Shown: positions 34,987-45,027, counted from the first letter of the stretch. The stretch: DNA of 53,784 nt from Eubacterium sp. (GCA_022764165.1 JALERM010000042.1:1-53784), one strand, 5' to 3'. Notes: generated from the letters alone by a model not told the origin. A program made the numbers and translations.

Positions 34987-36003
34987 TTATGACCTTGCAC
35001 TGTTTTTCAGAACATCAATGTAAACGGCAAGAATCAATACCAGACCGGTGATGATCTGCTGCATGTTTGCCTGGAACCCAACGAAAGGAAGACCAACTTT
35101 CAGCAGTGCCATTACGAATACACCAAGGATTGTTCCTACTACGGTACCGGAACCACCGTTCATGGAAGTACCACCGATGATTGCTGAACAGATTGCATCC
35201 ATCTCAAGACCTGCACCTGCACCAGGAGCAACAGATGATGCCAGAACACCTGCATAAGCAATTGCTGCAAAACCGGTAAACAGACCGGAAATGATGTATG
35301 CCAGCCACTGCCATTTCACAACATTTACACCGGAAAGGCGAAGTGCTTCTTTGTTACTTCCGATTGCAATGATATAACGGCCAGGTCTTGTCTTATTCAG
35401 GAAAGTAGACATTACAATAACTGCTGCCAGAACAAGAATAAAACCGATCGGAATAATCACACCGCCGACATTAAGCTTAAACATGTTACGGAATGCACCC
35501 TGTGGGCTGCTGGAACTCGGCCATGCAATAGAAAGACCACCGGTGAAAATAGAACCCATACCACGGGTAATCATCATACTACACAAGGTAGCAATAAATG
35601 GCGGCAGGTTTAAAACCGCTACCAGGAAACCATTGAAACATCCCATGATCACACCACACAGGATGGATACAAGGATACCAACCCAAACCGGAAGACCAAC
35701 CTGAACAACCAGGAAAGCACCGATCAGAGAGTAACAGATCATACCAGTACCGATGGAAAGGTCAACACCACCGGTAATCAGGCAGAACGTTACACCAATT
35801 GCCATAAATGCGATATAGTATACAATGTCTAACAGGCTGAGCAGAGTGGTATACTGCCGGAAGTTCTTACTGGCAATACCGAAGACCAGAAACAGTACAA
35901 CTACAGCCATCAGCACTACAATCTGCTGGGAACCTACAGCTTTTACCAAAGGATTATTGGAAAAAGCATTTCCTTTTTTTTCATTATTTGCCATCTCTTC
36001 CAT
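34987..36003 (-). CDS. Sugar ABC transporter permease (RbsC-like), second of two
   Basis: 338 residues, about nine to ten membrane helices of the BPD_transp_2 (RbsC/RhaP/RhaQ) family; GGVDLSIGTGMI and the C-terminal AICSAIIGGTSMNGGSGTVVGTILG are hallmark loops. Two starts compete: ATG 36003 has its ribosome site only two bases away, ATG 35994 has AGGAGG at a usual distance and is more likely. Lies six bases after the ATPase gene. Forms a heterodimer channel with the permease at 37552-38532. Confidence 0.9.
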   Translation of the reverse strand: MEEMANNEKKGNAFSNNPLVKAVGSQQIVVLMAVVVLFLVFGIASKNFRQYTTLLSLLDIVYYIAFMAIGVTFCLITGGVDLSIGTGMICYSLIGAFLVVQVGLPVWVGILVSILCGVIMGCFNGFLVAVLNLPPFIATLCSMMITRGMGSIFTGGLSIAWPSSSSPQGAFRNMFKLNVGGVIIPIGFILVLAAVIVMSTFLNKTRPGRYIIAIGSNKEALRLSGVNVVKWQWLAYIISGLFTGFAAIAYAGVLASSVAPGAGAGLEMDAICSAIIGGTSMNGGSGTVVGTILGVFVMALLKVGLPFVGFQANMQQIITGLVLILAVYIDVLKNSARS

Positions 36004-36009
36004 CTCCTC

Positions 36010-37503
36010 CTAATTTCTCAGCGTTGCAGCATGCATGATATTTTCCTGGGTTGCTTCAGAGATGTCGATTTCTCCTGTTTTTCTTCCCTCACACATAACC
36101 ACAATACGATCGCTCATTCGCAGTACTTCTGTCATCTCAGAGGAAATCATAATGATTGACTTTCCTTCTGCAACCAGTTCATTCATTAACTGATAAATCT
36201 CACTCTTAGCACCAACATCGATACCTCTTGTCGGCTCATCGAAAATCAGAATATCACAGTTTCGAACCAGCCATTTTGCAATTACGACTTTCTGCTGGTT
36301 ACCACCGGACAGGTTTACAACCAGCTGTTCTACGTTCGGAGTCTTTGTCCTGAGCTGTGCAACATATTTCTTTGCCACTTCATTTTCTTTCTTCTTGTTG
36401 ATAAAGACACCGCTCATATAATCATCCAGAGCTGCCATTGTGGTATTCTCAGCAACAGACTTCTGTACTACGATACCAAAACGTTTACGATCCTCGGAAA
36501 GATAACCGATACCACATTTAACCGCATCCATAGGATTCTTGATATCCACTTTCTTTCCGTTGACATAGATATCTCCGCTGTCTTTCGGATCCGCTCCAAA
36601 CAATGCTCTTGCAGTCTCGGTACGGCCTGCACCCATCAAACCTGAGAAACCAAGGATTTCTCCTTTATGTAATTCAAAGCTCACATTGCGAACCATCTTG
36701 CCGGCATTCAGATGTTCCACTTTCAATACGACCGGCGCATTCTTCGGTACATTACTTTCCGTCTTCGGATCTTCGTAAATAACACGTCCAACCATCATCT
36801 TGATGATATCATCCTTGGTTGAATCCTTGGTAATCAGAGTTCCTACATAGCCACCATCACGCATGACAGTTACACGATCTGTAATGGTTTTAATTTCGTC
36901 CATACGATGAGAAATGTATACGATACCCAGACCCTGTTTTCTCAGATCGCGGATAATCTTAAACAGTTCTTCAATCTCAGACTCGGTCAGCGCTGCTGAA
37001 GGCTCATCAAAGATGATAACTTTTGCTTCATGAGAAATCGCTTTGGCAATTTCACACATCTGCTGCTTACCAACGGTAAGATTACCCATTTTTTCTGTAG
37101 GATCAATATCAATATTCAGTTTTTTGAACAATTTTGTTGCTTCTTTGTTCATCTTGGAATCGTTGATCAGTTTACCTGTCATCATCTCACGTCCGATGAA
37201 AATATTCTGGGCAACGGTCAGATGATTCATCATGTTCAATTCCTGATGCACAATAACAATTCCCGCATCCTGAGCTTCTCTCGGATTAGCAAATTCTACT
37301 TCTTTTCCCTCAAATGTGATTGATCCTGAATCTTTGCTGTAGATACCAGTCAGAACTTTCATCAGGGTTGATTTTCCTGCACCATTCTCTCCCATCAGAG
37401 CATGTACTTCACCTTTGCGGATTTCCAGATCCACATGATCCAGTGCGTGTACACCAGGGAAAGACTTATCTATACCTTTCATTGTTAAAATTACTTCACC
37501 CAC
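36010..37503 (-). CDS. Sugar ABC transporter ATPase, double domain (RbsA/RhaT-like)
   Basis: 497 residues, two ABC domains. Domain 1: Walker A GENGAGKST, signature LTVGKQQMCEIAKAI, Walker B VIIFDEPSAALTE, SHRMDE. Domain 2: degenerate Walker A region FSGLMGAGRTETARALFG, signature LSGGNQQKVVIAKW, FDEPTRGIDVGAKSEI. This is the normal monosaccharide-transporter layout in which the second Walker A is imperfect. The start is GTG at 37503 with AAGGTGA upstream. Between the two permease genes. Confidence 0.92.
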   Translation of the reverse strand: MGEVILTMKGIDKSFPGVHALDHVDLEIRKGEVHALMGENGAGKSTLMKVLTGIYSKDSGSITFEGKEVEFANPREAQDAGIVIVHQELNMMNHLTVAQNIFIGREMMTGKLINDSKMNKEATKLFKKLNIDIDPTEKMGNLTVGKQQMCEIAKAISHEAKVIIFDEPSAALTESEIEELFKIIRDLRKQGLGIVYISHRMDEIKTITDRVTVMRDGGYVGTLITKDSTKDDIIKMMVGRVIYEDPKTESNVPKNAPVVLKVEHLNAGKMVRNVSFELHKGEILGFSGLMGAGRTETARALFGADPKDSGDIYVNGKKVDIKNPMDAVKCGIGYLSEDRKRFGIVVQKSVAENTTMAALDDYMSGVFINKKKENEVAKKYVAQLRTKTPNVEQLVVNLSGGNQQKVVIAKWLVRNCDILIFDEPTRGIDVGAKSEIYQLMNELVAEGKSIIMISSEMTEVLRMSDRIVVMCEGRKTGEIDISEATQENIMHAATLRN

Positions 37504-37551
37504 GTCTTCACCTTCTATCCTTTCCTAAAAAGTTAACTGAATCATGCTGCA

Positions 37552-38532
37552 TTAATTTCTTCTCTGACGGCTCTTAACGTCTGCGTATACGGCAGCGATA
37601 ACGATCAGACCGGTAATTACGTACTGCCAGTCTTTCTGGAAGCCCATTGCCAGAATACCTTCCTGAAGAAGAGAAATAATCATAACACCAATAAAGGTTC
37701 CGCCGATGGATGCAAGTCCACCTGACATGGATGTTCCGCCCATAACACAGCTTGCAATCGCATCATTGTTGTATGTATCGCCGAGACCAGGCTGTACAGT
37801 AGAGTATGCACCTACAAAGAAGATAGCTGCGATACCTGCCAGAGTTCCGCAGATAGCAAATGCCAGGAACTCCCATTTTTTCACATTGACACCGGAAAGA
37901 CGAACAGCTTCTTTGTTGCTTCCCAGACAAAGAATGTAACGTCCGATTTTTGTCTGGTTCAAAATGATGGTACAGATAATAGATACCACGATCAGACAGA
38001 GCAAACCGGTAGGTATCTGCATACCGCCAACTCTCATCTTAACCAGATTACGGAACCATCCACCCTGTGCTGCCTGCGGCCAGCTGACAGACTGTGCTGC
38101 GGTAAATACTGAACCAAGTCCTTTGGACAGAAGCATACTTGCCATGGATGTGATAAATGAAGGCATCTTCATATACGCTACCATGAAGCCATTCAGAATA
38201 CCAAAGAACATTCCCACTCCAACACTGACCAGCATAGCTGCTGCAACCGGCCAACCGTTCTTGACTATCAGCTGACCACCGATCAATGCTGCACAGAACA
38301 TTACTGTTCCGATGGAGAAATCAATTCCTCCTGTTGCGATAACAAATGTTACTCCCAAAGCCAAAAATCCAAGGAAATAAGCATAGTTCAAGGCACTCAG
38401 GATACGATTGTACTTCAGAAATGTCGGCTCAAGCAAAGCGAACGCAACATACATCAGTATCAGCACTCCGATGAGCACCAATCGGTTAAAACCGATTTTC
38501 TTGACAAACGCATTGTTTTTAATTTTTTCCAC
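37552..38532 (-). CDS. Sugar ABC transporter permease (RbsC-like), first of two
   Basis: 326 residues, BPD_transp_2 family, about nine membrane helices; GGIDFSIGTVMF, AVRLSGVNVKKWEFLAF and CVMGGTSMSGGLASIGGTFI match its partner. GTG start with GGAGGAAGG upstream. First structural gene of the transporter operon, preceded by a 258-base leader. Two different permeases plus a double ATPase match the Rha (RhaPQ) arrangement better than homodimeric ribose systems. Confidence 0.9.
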   Translation of the reverse strand: MEKIKNNAFVKKIGFNRLVLIGVLILMYVAFALLEPTFLKYNRILSALNYAYFLGFLALGVTFVIATGGIDFSIGTVMFCAALIGGQLIVKNGWPVAAAMLVSVGVGMFFGILNGFMVAYMKMPSFITSMASMLLSKGLGSVFTAAQSVSWPQAAQGGWFRNLVKMRVGGMQIPTGLLCLIVVSIICTIILNQTKIGRYILCLGSNKEAVRLSGVNVKKWEFLAFAICGTLAGIAAIFFVGAYSTVQPGLGDTYNNDAIASCVMGGTSMSGGLASIGGTFIGVMIISLLQEGILAMGFQKDWQYVITGLIVIAAVYADVKSRQRRN

Positions 38533-38790
38533 GTTTCCTTCCTCCTACTCTTTCAGTACCGCAACACACACCATACATGCCGTACCGGCCAGGATGTCAA
38601 GATCTCCTGTTCTTTTCCCGGCAATATCATCTGACTGCGGTCACTATTTCTTTGTTCTTCTGTCATCCCGAAAAAATCATTATACTGATTTCTTCCGGTG
38701 CTACCCCGTCCATCTGATGACAGACCCCTTTGCGGATTATGTGAATAGTATATGTCCAATCTGCAAATAATTGAATGGAATATTTTATAA
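38533..38790 (-). promoter_or_regulatory. Promoter region and long leader of the sugar transporter operon
   Basis: The gap between the sensor operon terminator and the first permease gene. On the minus strand a good -10 (TATACT, about 38750-38755) is paired only with a poor -35 (TTCAAT), as expected for a promoter that needs an activator such as the YesN-type regulator. About 200 bases of leader follow. A 68-codon TTG-start frame across it has no ribosome site and no recognised similarity; I do not call it a gene. Confidence 0.4.
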
Positions 38791-38836
38791 AAAAAGGTTA
38801 AATATTTACGGTAATCGTAACTATTTAACCTTTTTA
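38791..38836 (-). terminator. Terminator of the sensor operon
   Basis: Minus strand AAAGGTTAAATAGTTACG pairs with CCGTAAATATTTAACCTTT (near-perfect, ATTA loop) followed by a T-run. It lies 46 bases after the sugar-binding sensor gene and insulates the transporter promoter. Confidence 0.88.
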
Positions 38837-38881
38837 TTGTACAGATTATCTAATAATGTTTCCTCTTTTTCGACACTTTCA

Positions 38882-39859
38882 TCACCTGAACGGAAACAGA
38901 AGCTTTTCATTCTCACTGGTGTACATATTTTCCAGTGTCACCAGTTCACTGCCGGCATCTACAATCCCCTTCGCCTTTTTCCCCTGCAGCATCTCTATGG
39001 TATACTTCACTCCCAGATAACCCATTTTAAAGGGTTTCTGAATCACTATTCCCTTAAAAATCCCCTGCTCCATCATATTGATGCCTTCCTGCGATCCGTC
39101 AATTCCCACCATACTGATTTTATCCTGTGCCCCGGCATCCCGCACAGCACGGGCAGCTCCGATTGCTGAATACTCGTTGAGACCGGCAATCACACCCAGA
39201 TTCGGGTATTTTTCCATCAGTTCCATAGCAAGTTCATAAGCCTTTTCATAGCGAGAACCACAGTAAACCACTTCAGTAAAGGCATCCTCTTTATCTCCCA
39301 GGCCTTCCCGGAAACCTTTTTCTCTTTCCATAGCAGTGGACGAACCCTGCACATGACCAATGACTGCCACCTGTTCTCCATCCTCCAAAAACTGTGCGGC
39401 AAATGCTCCCAGCTTTTTCCCGGCCTCCATATTGTCTGTTGAAACAATGATATCCGCAATATCAGCATCAATGTTGGAATCAATCATAACCAGACGAATT
39501 CCCTGATCTTTTATTTTATGAAGCAGCTCCGTACTCTGGGTATAACTCACAGGAGAAATCAGCAGTGCATCCGGTTTCTTTGTATTTTCAAGTATTTGTT
39601 CCAGATACTCATTCTGCCCTTCATAATCTGTCTCAGAACTGGGTGCCATAACCTCAAGCTCTACTCCGTACTCTTCCGCAGCCGTGGTAGCACCCTCAAT
39701 CAGTGATGTCCAGAAATCATTGGATTCATCTATAATTTTCGGTATATACACCAGCGAAATGTCTTCCGTCTTTCTCATCATACTCAGAACGACTTCCGCA
39801 ATTACAGCCGCAGATACACATACCAGAATCAGAAGAAGCCAGTTTTTATGCTTTTTCAT
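38882..39859 (-). CDS. Membrane-anchored sugar-binding sensor protein
   Basis: About 325 residues. Start at 39859 (MKKHKNWLLL) with GGAGGG upstream. An uncleaved-looking N-terminal helix (about 6-25) without lipobox is followed by a Peripla_BP_4 sugar-binding domain (LVYIPKIIDESNDFWTSLIE, DALLISPVSYTQSTELL, MIDSNIDADIADIIVSTDNM, GHVQGSSTAMEREKGFREG, MVGIDGSQEGI). The gene overlaps the end of the histidine-kinase gene by 14 bases. Location and anchoring suggest it senses sugar for the kinase and does not feed the transporter, like XylFII in the XylFII-LytS-YesN system. Ligand inferred as rhamnose or a related sugar. Confidence 0.8.
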   Translation of the reverse strand: MKKHKNWLLLILVCVSAAVIAEVVLSMMRKTEDISLVYIPKIIDESNDFWTSLIEGATTAAEEYGVELEVMAPSSETDYEGQNEYLEQILENTKKPDALLISPVSYTQSTELLHKIKDQGIRLVMIDSNIDADIADIIVSTDNMEAGKKLGAFAAQFLEDGEQVAVIGHVQGSSTAMEREKGFREGLGDKEDAFTEVVYCGSRYEKAYELAMELMEKYPNLGVIAGLNEYSAIGAARAVRDAGAQDKISMVGIDGSQEGINMMEQGIFKGIVIQKPFKMGYLGVKYTIEMLQGKKAKGIVDAGSELVTLENMYTSENEKLLFPFR

Positions 39860-41639
39860 GTAAATCCCTCCGTTCTTTCGGTATGCAAACACGGGCAACT
39901 GTTCCTTCTCCCGGCCTGCTTTTATAGGTAATTCCATATTCCTGACCATACGTCAGCTTTATACGTCGTTCTACATTGTAGACGCCCACTCCATTGGAAC
40001 GATAGTTTACGGTGTGTCTCTCAAAAATATGATTCAGAGTCTCCTCGTCCATTCCCACTCCGTTATCTCTTATCTCAAATATGATATCCTCTCCGGCGGC
40101 ATAACCGATGAGTTCAAGCAAACCTTTACTTTCCTTATATTTAAGTCCATGATAAATGGCATTTTCAATCAGCGGCTGCAGTACAAGTTTGATAATCTGA
40201 CAGGATGTAATCTCCGGTGTCACATCAATTCTGAACTCCAGCTTGTCTTTATACCGCATTTTCTGAATCGTCAGATAATTCCTGCAATATTCCACTTCAT
40301 CAAAAATAGAAATCTCTTCTTCTTCATTACTGATATTCTGCCGCAGAAGTCTTGCCAGGGATGCTGTCATCAGTACCACTTCTTCATTTTTTCCGCTTTC
40401 CGCCATCCAGATAATCGAATCCAGCGTATTATACAGGAAATGAGGGTTGATCTGTGACTGCAGTGCCTTCATCTCACTCTTTCTTTTTGCTTTCTGCTCA
40501 TTAATATTCTGCTCCATCAATTCCTGAATGCGCAGAGTCATCACATTAAACGTCTCTGTAAGACTTCCTATTTCATTGCGGGATTCAACCTCCACATTTC
40601 CGGCTCGAAAATCACCTTCCTGAATCAATGCCATGGAAGACTGCAGTTTCAGAATCGGCTGAGTAATGCTTTTTGCCATAAAACTGGAGATCAGAAGAGC
40701 AATAGCTACCAGAACTACAGCCATCAACATATAAATTATCTGTGCCTCCTCACTTTTTTTCAAAAGTTCTGAAATGTAAGAGCAGCTCACAACGGTCCAT
40801 CCGGTTGTATCAGACCTGGAAATTGTGTAAAGGCGGGCAGAATCCCCATCGCCCATATTCAAAACATCCGTCTGACAGTTCATAACTTCATCAATATATT
40901 CCGTCTGCAGCTCATTATATAACTGCTGCTGCTGTGGATGATAAACAATATTTCCATCTTCATCCAATATAAATATGTAACCTTTTTTCCCCACACTGCT
41001 GTCATCACACAGTTTTCGGATTGCACTATAATTCAGATCAACAAACAGTACTCCGCCTTCTTTATTCATGGGATCAGGAATATATCTGCTCAATGTGATC
41101 ACCCATGGACGTTCTCCCTGAATCATATGCTGTACATGAGCGGAAGATAAATAAAAAGAGTCCCTATTTTCCACTGCTCTCCGATACCATTCCTGTTTCT
41201 CCATATCTACATAGGTATTGAGTCTGCTTTTACCTTCATTCAAAAGTGCTTTCCCATTTTTCTGTAGAATCCCCAGATTGTAGATATCTTCCCGGCTGCT
41301 GAGAACTGTAGAAAACTGAGACAAAAGCTGCACGCCTGCCTCATCTGCTTCCTCTCCCTCACCAAAAAGATACTTTTTTACATCCAGATTTTCTGCCAGC
41401 ATCGAAGATATATTTTCCATGTAGCTGATATAGGAGTCGATATCGGCGTTCACCTGCCCGGTCAGCTGCCGGTTATACGTTACTGTATTTTCAAAAATGG
41501 AAGACCTTGTAAAATTCAAAGATATAACCGTCACAGTGATAACTGCAAACAGTACCAATGACGCCGTCAGAACAAAAATCGTATTCTGAATACTGCGAAA
41601 CTTTCCCAGGATATTCCAATGTTTTTTTTCTTTTTTCAT
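39846..41639 (-). CDS. YesM-type sensor histidine kinase
   Basis: 597 residues. Membrane helix 1 (about 18-40), extracytoplasmic dCache-like domain (about 45-290), helix 2 (about 297-320), HAMP (KSITQPILKLQSSMALIQEG), a coiled linker, then the His_kinase domain with QINPHFLYNTLDSIIWM (phospho-His) and ATPase motifs QPLIENAIYHGLK, DNGVGMDEE, GVGVYNVERRI. It phosphorylates the YesN-type regulator encoded just upstream (ATGA overlap) and is coupled to the sugar-binding protein downstream. Confidence 0.93.
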   Translation of the reverse strand: MKKEKKHWNILGKFRSIQNTIFVLTASLVLFAVITVTVISLNFTRSSIFENTVTYNRQLTGQVNADIDSYISYMENISSMLAENLDVKKYLFGEGEEADEAGVQLLSQFSTVLSSREDIYNLGILQKNGKALLNEGKSRLNTYVDMEKQEWYRRAVENRDSFYLSSAHVQHMIQGERPWVITLSRYIPDPMNKEGGVLFVDLNYSAIRKLCDDSSVGKKGYIFILDEDGNIVYHPQQQQLYNELQTEYIDEVMNCQTDVLNMGDGDSARLYTISRSDTTGWTVVSCSYISELLKKSEEAQIIYMLMAVVLVAIALLISSFMAKSITQPILKLQSSMALIQEGDFRAGNVEVESRNEIGSLTETFNVMTLRIQELMEQNINEQKAKRKSEMKALQSQINPHFLYNTLDSIIWMAESGKNEEVVLMTASLARLLRQNISNEEEEISIFDEVEYCRNYLTIQKMRYKDKLEFRIDVTPEITSCQIIKLVLQPLIENAIYHGLKYKESKGLLELIGYAAGEDIIFEIRDNGVGMDEETLNHIFERHTVNYRSNGVGVYNVERRIKLTYGQEYGITYKSRPGEGTVARVCIPKERRDLHEKA

Positions 41640-43258
41640 TGGCGCTTCCTCTTGGCATATTCTGTCGGGGTCTGCCCTGTCATTTTCTTAAACGAAATAC
41701 CAAAATAATGCGGGTCTGCAAATCCTACTCTTTCCGCAATCTCATAGTTTTTCAAAGACGTATGTTCCAACAGTTCCCTGGCTTTTTCCATTCTGGTCCG
41801 GATCAGAAATTCCATAAAAGTTTCCCCTGTTTCCTCTTTAAACACAGAGCTGAAATAACTGGTACTGATGCCCAGATGCATACAGATTCCACTCAAATTC
41901 AAATTCGGATCCGCATAGTTTTCCCGGATATAATCAACGGCCTCCATGGCCTGGCGCTTGCCGGAAGAACTATTTTCCAATTCCAGATACATCCCCACTT
42001 TCTCCGCATACCCACAAACCACTTCAAATGCCTGGGCAAAGGTTCTCTGCTCCGACATTTTACTGAGAAGCTGGCTTCTTTCCTCCCGTACCTGATCAGT
42101 GTCCGAATGTACTTTATCCATCAGATCACCTAATGTTCGTACCACCTGCTGCAAATATAGACAGGCACGGCTTTTATTGACACGGCTTGCGACAATTTTC
42201 ACTCTGATTTCTTCCAATATCTTATCTCTCACCTTCCTCTGCCCTTTTCTTACGGCATCCGCAAGTTCAAACAGCTCATTATATAGAGATATCTCGTTTT
42301 CAAAACTATTATCTATTTCCAGATCAAAAATCTGACTTCCCCCCAACAGATAGCGATAACTCAATGCTTCTGACGCACTGTCATAAGACAAATGCAGCTC
42401 TTCCGTATTTTTTACATAATTCCCCACTGCAATCGACACATGCAGTTTCATCGTCTCATATATTTTTTCCTGAATCTCCGTACAAATATTTTGCACCGTC
42501 TGCAAAAATTCTTTCGGACGGTTCGTCTGAAGCAAAATTCCTGTCCGATTATTGTTCTCCTGATAAGCAATACCCGCCTGATACCCACTCACAATCTCGT
42601 CACTGATATTGTATACCACAAATGCCATCAGCGCACTTTCCTGACGCTGCATCGTACTCTGCTCATGCAGTTCCGAATATAAATCAATGCTGAGAACAGC
42701 AACACGATAATAAGATGCGTCCAGAACAATCCCCATAGCTTCCAGATCATGAACACATTTTTCCGGATTCTTTACACAGGTAACCAGAGAAGAAATTGCC
42801 TGTGACCGGATCATCTGTTCATTCTTCCTGTATTCCTGGGATGCTTTTGTCAGCCGCTTCATCTTCTGTTCTTCCTGCTTTGCAGATTCCAACTTCTTCT
42901 TCATATTCAAAAGTACTTCCGACAATTCAACTGCCGTGATGGGTTTGAGCAGATATTCGCTCACATGATACTGAATCGCTTTCTTTGCATATTCAAATTC
43001 ACCAAAACCGCTGAATATGATAATAAGAATCTCCGGATAATTGACATGCAGAAAGCGACTCAGTTCCATACCATCCACATATGGCATACAAATATCCGTC
43101 AAAACCACATCAACCGGATGATTTTGTACAAATTCTATAGCCTCTTTTCCATTCTGACAGTCTCCTGCCAGTTCATATCCCAATGAATTCCAGTCAATAC
43201 GGGCCTTAATCGCATCACGCACAAGAATCTCATCATCCACCAGCAATACTCGATACAT
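41636..43258 (-). CDS. YesN-type response regulator with AraC DNA-binding domain
   Basis: About 540 residues. Start at 43258 (MYRVLLVDDE) with GGAGG at normal spacing. Receiver domain: VDDE acidic pocket, VDVVLTDICMPYVDG (phospho-Asp), FSGFGEFEYAKKA, YLLKPI. A long middle region (about 140-420), then two AraC helix-turn-helix units (LNLSGICMHLGISTSYFSSV; YEIAERVGFADPHYFGISFK) ending TGQTPTEYA. First gene of the three-gene sensor operon and the probable activator of the sugar transporter/rha genes. Confidence 0.93.
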   Translation of the reverse strand: MYRVLLVDDEILVRDAIKARIDWNSLGYELAGDCQNGKEAIEFVQNHPVDVVLTDICMPYVDGMELSRFLHVNYPEILIIIFSGFGEFEYAKKAIQYHVSEYLLKPITAVELSEVLLNMKKKLESAKQEEQKMKRLTKASQEYRKNEQMIRSQAISSLVTCVKNPEKCVHDLEAMGIVLDASYYRVAVLSIDLYSELHEQSTMQRQESALMAFVVYNISDEIVSGYQAGIAYQENNNRTGILLQTNRPKEFLQTVQNICTEIQEKIYETMKLHVSIAVGNYVKNTEELHLSYDSASEALSYRYLLGGSQIFDLEIDNSFENEISLYNELFELADAVRKGQRKVRDKILEEIRVKIVASRVNKSRACLYLQQVVRTLGDLMDKVHSDTDQVREERSQLLSKMSEQRTFAQAFEVVCGYAEKVGMYLELENSSSGKRQAMEAVDYIRENYADPNLNLSGICMHLGISTSYFSSVFKEETGETFMEFLIRTRMEKARELLEHTSLKNYEIAERVGFADPHYFGISFKKMTGQTPTEYAKRKRQ

Positions 43259-43346
43259 CGTCTCAATACCTCCCTGTCTGCTTTTCATGCCCCCAAAATC
43301 ACGAAAAACTCTCTGTTCTCTGAATTCCTGAAAAATCCATATCCTG

Positions 43347-43374
43347 ATTGTATCAAAATTGACGGAGTTTGCAA
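43347..43374 (-). promoter_or_regulatory. Promoter of the sensor operon
   Basis: Minus strand TTGCAA (43374-43369), 16 bases, TACAAT (43352-43347), about 90 bases before the response-regulator ATG. Confidence 0.55.
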
Positions 43375-43449
43375 AGATGTATCAAAAAAAACATGAAAAA
43401 CCTTACGAAAATATCCTACATATTTAAGTTTTTTTTAAGATAATATCAA

Positions 43450-43478
43450 TTGACAAAATTTTGAACATGTGTTTGAAT
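43450..43478 (+). promoter_or_regulatory. Probable promoter of the L,D-transpeptidase gene
   Basis: TTGACA (43450-43455), 17 bases, TTGAAT (43473-43478), about 58 bases before the ATG. The -35 is perfect, the -10 weak. Confidence 0.5.
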
Positions 43479-43536
43479 ATGCTGTGGGAGTATAAGAGTT
43501 AGCATTAGCCATACAAAAGGGGTTGTATAAGTAATT

Positions 43537-45024
43537 ATGAAGAAAAAAGAAATGCAGAAAGTCAAAAAAAAGAAAAGTACTGTATCCAATAAAAAAGAAA
43601 AAAAATATCTTCCTATTGTATACAAATCAGTGGGACTGCTATTTCTACTGTTGTTTATTATAGCTGCAATTATATTTGCCACAGAATCCAGCCGGCTTCA
43701 GACCCATTTCGGTCACCATGATCTGATTAATGGGAAAAGCTATTTCGGTCTGAATGCTTCCGGAGCAGCGGAACGTATGGACACTGAGTTTCAGAACTAC
43801 CAAATACATATTATGGAAAATGACACTGAAGTGTATAGCCTTACCTACGGAGAAGCCGGTTATTCCCTTGACCGCGATGCCTTAAAAGCAGAATTAAATC
43901 AGGTTATCAGTAATCAGAAACCGGGACTTCACCTTATGGAAAAACCTGAGAACCATATCATTTCATACCCTGTCAATCGCTCTGATGATGTTTTTGCTGC
44001 TGCCTTTACATCTGACAAACTTTCCGGCGAACGCACAGATTCCACTGATGCCTATATCCGGTATGATGAAGAACAGGGTGCCTATGTGATTGTTCCTGAG
44101 ATTTATGGCAACAGTATCCAGAACGATGCGTTTCAATCACTGGTCAGCAATATTTTGGATCAGGAATTTAGCGACAACGATATTTCAGAAAAACTTTATA
44201 TCACTCTGGATTCTTCCGTATACGTCCAGCCTTCTATAACTTCTGCTCAGGCAGAACTTCAGAATCAGATGAACAGTCAGAATCAACTGCTTGGCCAGTA
44301 TCGTTCGGCCAATATCACTTATGTATTCGGCAGCACAAAGGAAGTGATAGACTGGTCTTTGATCAGCACCTGGCTTACCGTCAATGACGCAGGGGTACAG
44401 CTGTCAGAAGAATCCGTCCGGGATTATATCAAACAGCTGGCATCAACCTACAATACCATTTATAAGGACCGCAATTTTACTACCACCGGCGGACAGACTG
44501 TCAAAATGGAACACAACGAATATGGCTACCGTATTGACCAGGAAGCAGAATATCAGCAGCTGATTCAGGAACTGGCAGCTGGTACCGTTACAGAAAGGGA
44601 ACCCGTCTATAACAAAACCGGATTCCAGAGAAATGGAACCGATGACCTGTGCGGCACCTATATTGAAGTCAGTATCAGTCAGCAGCACCTGTGGCTCTAC
44701 AAAAATGGAGTACTGATTACTGAGACTGATGTGGTAACCGGTAAACCCACACCAGAATTTGAAACTTACAAAGGGGCCTGGACAATTGCATTTAAGAAAA
44801 GTCCATATACTCTATCCAGTGATATCTATGGATACAAAGTACCCGTCAACTACTGGATGCCATTCGTATACGGCCAGGGACTTCACGATTTGTCAACCAG
44901 AAAAGCCTTCGGCGGACAGATTTACAAGACAAACGGAAGCCATGGATGTATCAACCTGCCGCTGGATCAGGCAAAAATCATATATGAAACCATCGATGCC
45001 GGATATCCGATCTTCATCTATTAA
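43537..45024 (+). CDS. L,D-transpeptidase with YkuD domain
   Basis: 495 residues. A very basic cytoplasmic start (many Lys), one membrane helix (about 31-50), an extracytoplasmic region (about 60-360) resembling the PG_binding_4 fold of VanW-like proteins, then the YkuD catalytic domain (about 370-495) with SHGCINLP, whose Cys is the nucleophile. It forms 3-3 cross-links in peptidoglycan or attaches proteins. It converges on fbp. The ribosome site is weak (AAGGGG about 14 bases away). Confidence 0.92.
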   Translation: MKKKEMQKVKKKKSTVSNKKEKKYLPIVYKSVGLLFLLLFIIAAIIFATESSRLQTHFGHHDLINGKSYFGLNASGAAERMDTEFQNYQIHIMENDTEVYSLTYGEAGYSLDRDALKAELNQVISNQKPGLHLMEKPENHIISYPVNRSDDVFAAAFTSDKLSGERTDSTDAYIRYDEEQGAYVIVPEIYGNSIQNDAFQSLVSNILDQEFSDNDISEKLYITLDSSVYVQPSITSAQAELQNQMNSQNQLLGQYRSANITYVFGSTKEVIDWSLISTWLTVNDAGVQLSEESVRDYIKQLASTYNTIYKDRNFTTTGGQTVKMEHNEYGYRIDQEAEYQQLIQELAAGTVTEREPVYNKTGFQRNGTDDLCGTYIEVSISQQHLWLYKNGVLITETDVVTGKPTPEFETYKGAWTIAFKKSPYTLSSDIYGYKVPVNYWMPFVYGQGLHDLSTRKAFGGQIYKTNGSHGCINLPLDQAKIIYETIDAGYPIFIY

Positions 45025-45027
45025 AAT

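Noticed and set aside
38553-38759. 68-codon frame in the transporter leader
   Set aside because: It begins with TTG without a ribosome site and shows no recognisable family.
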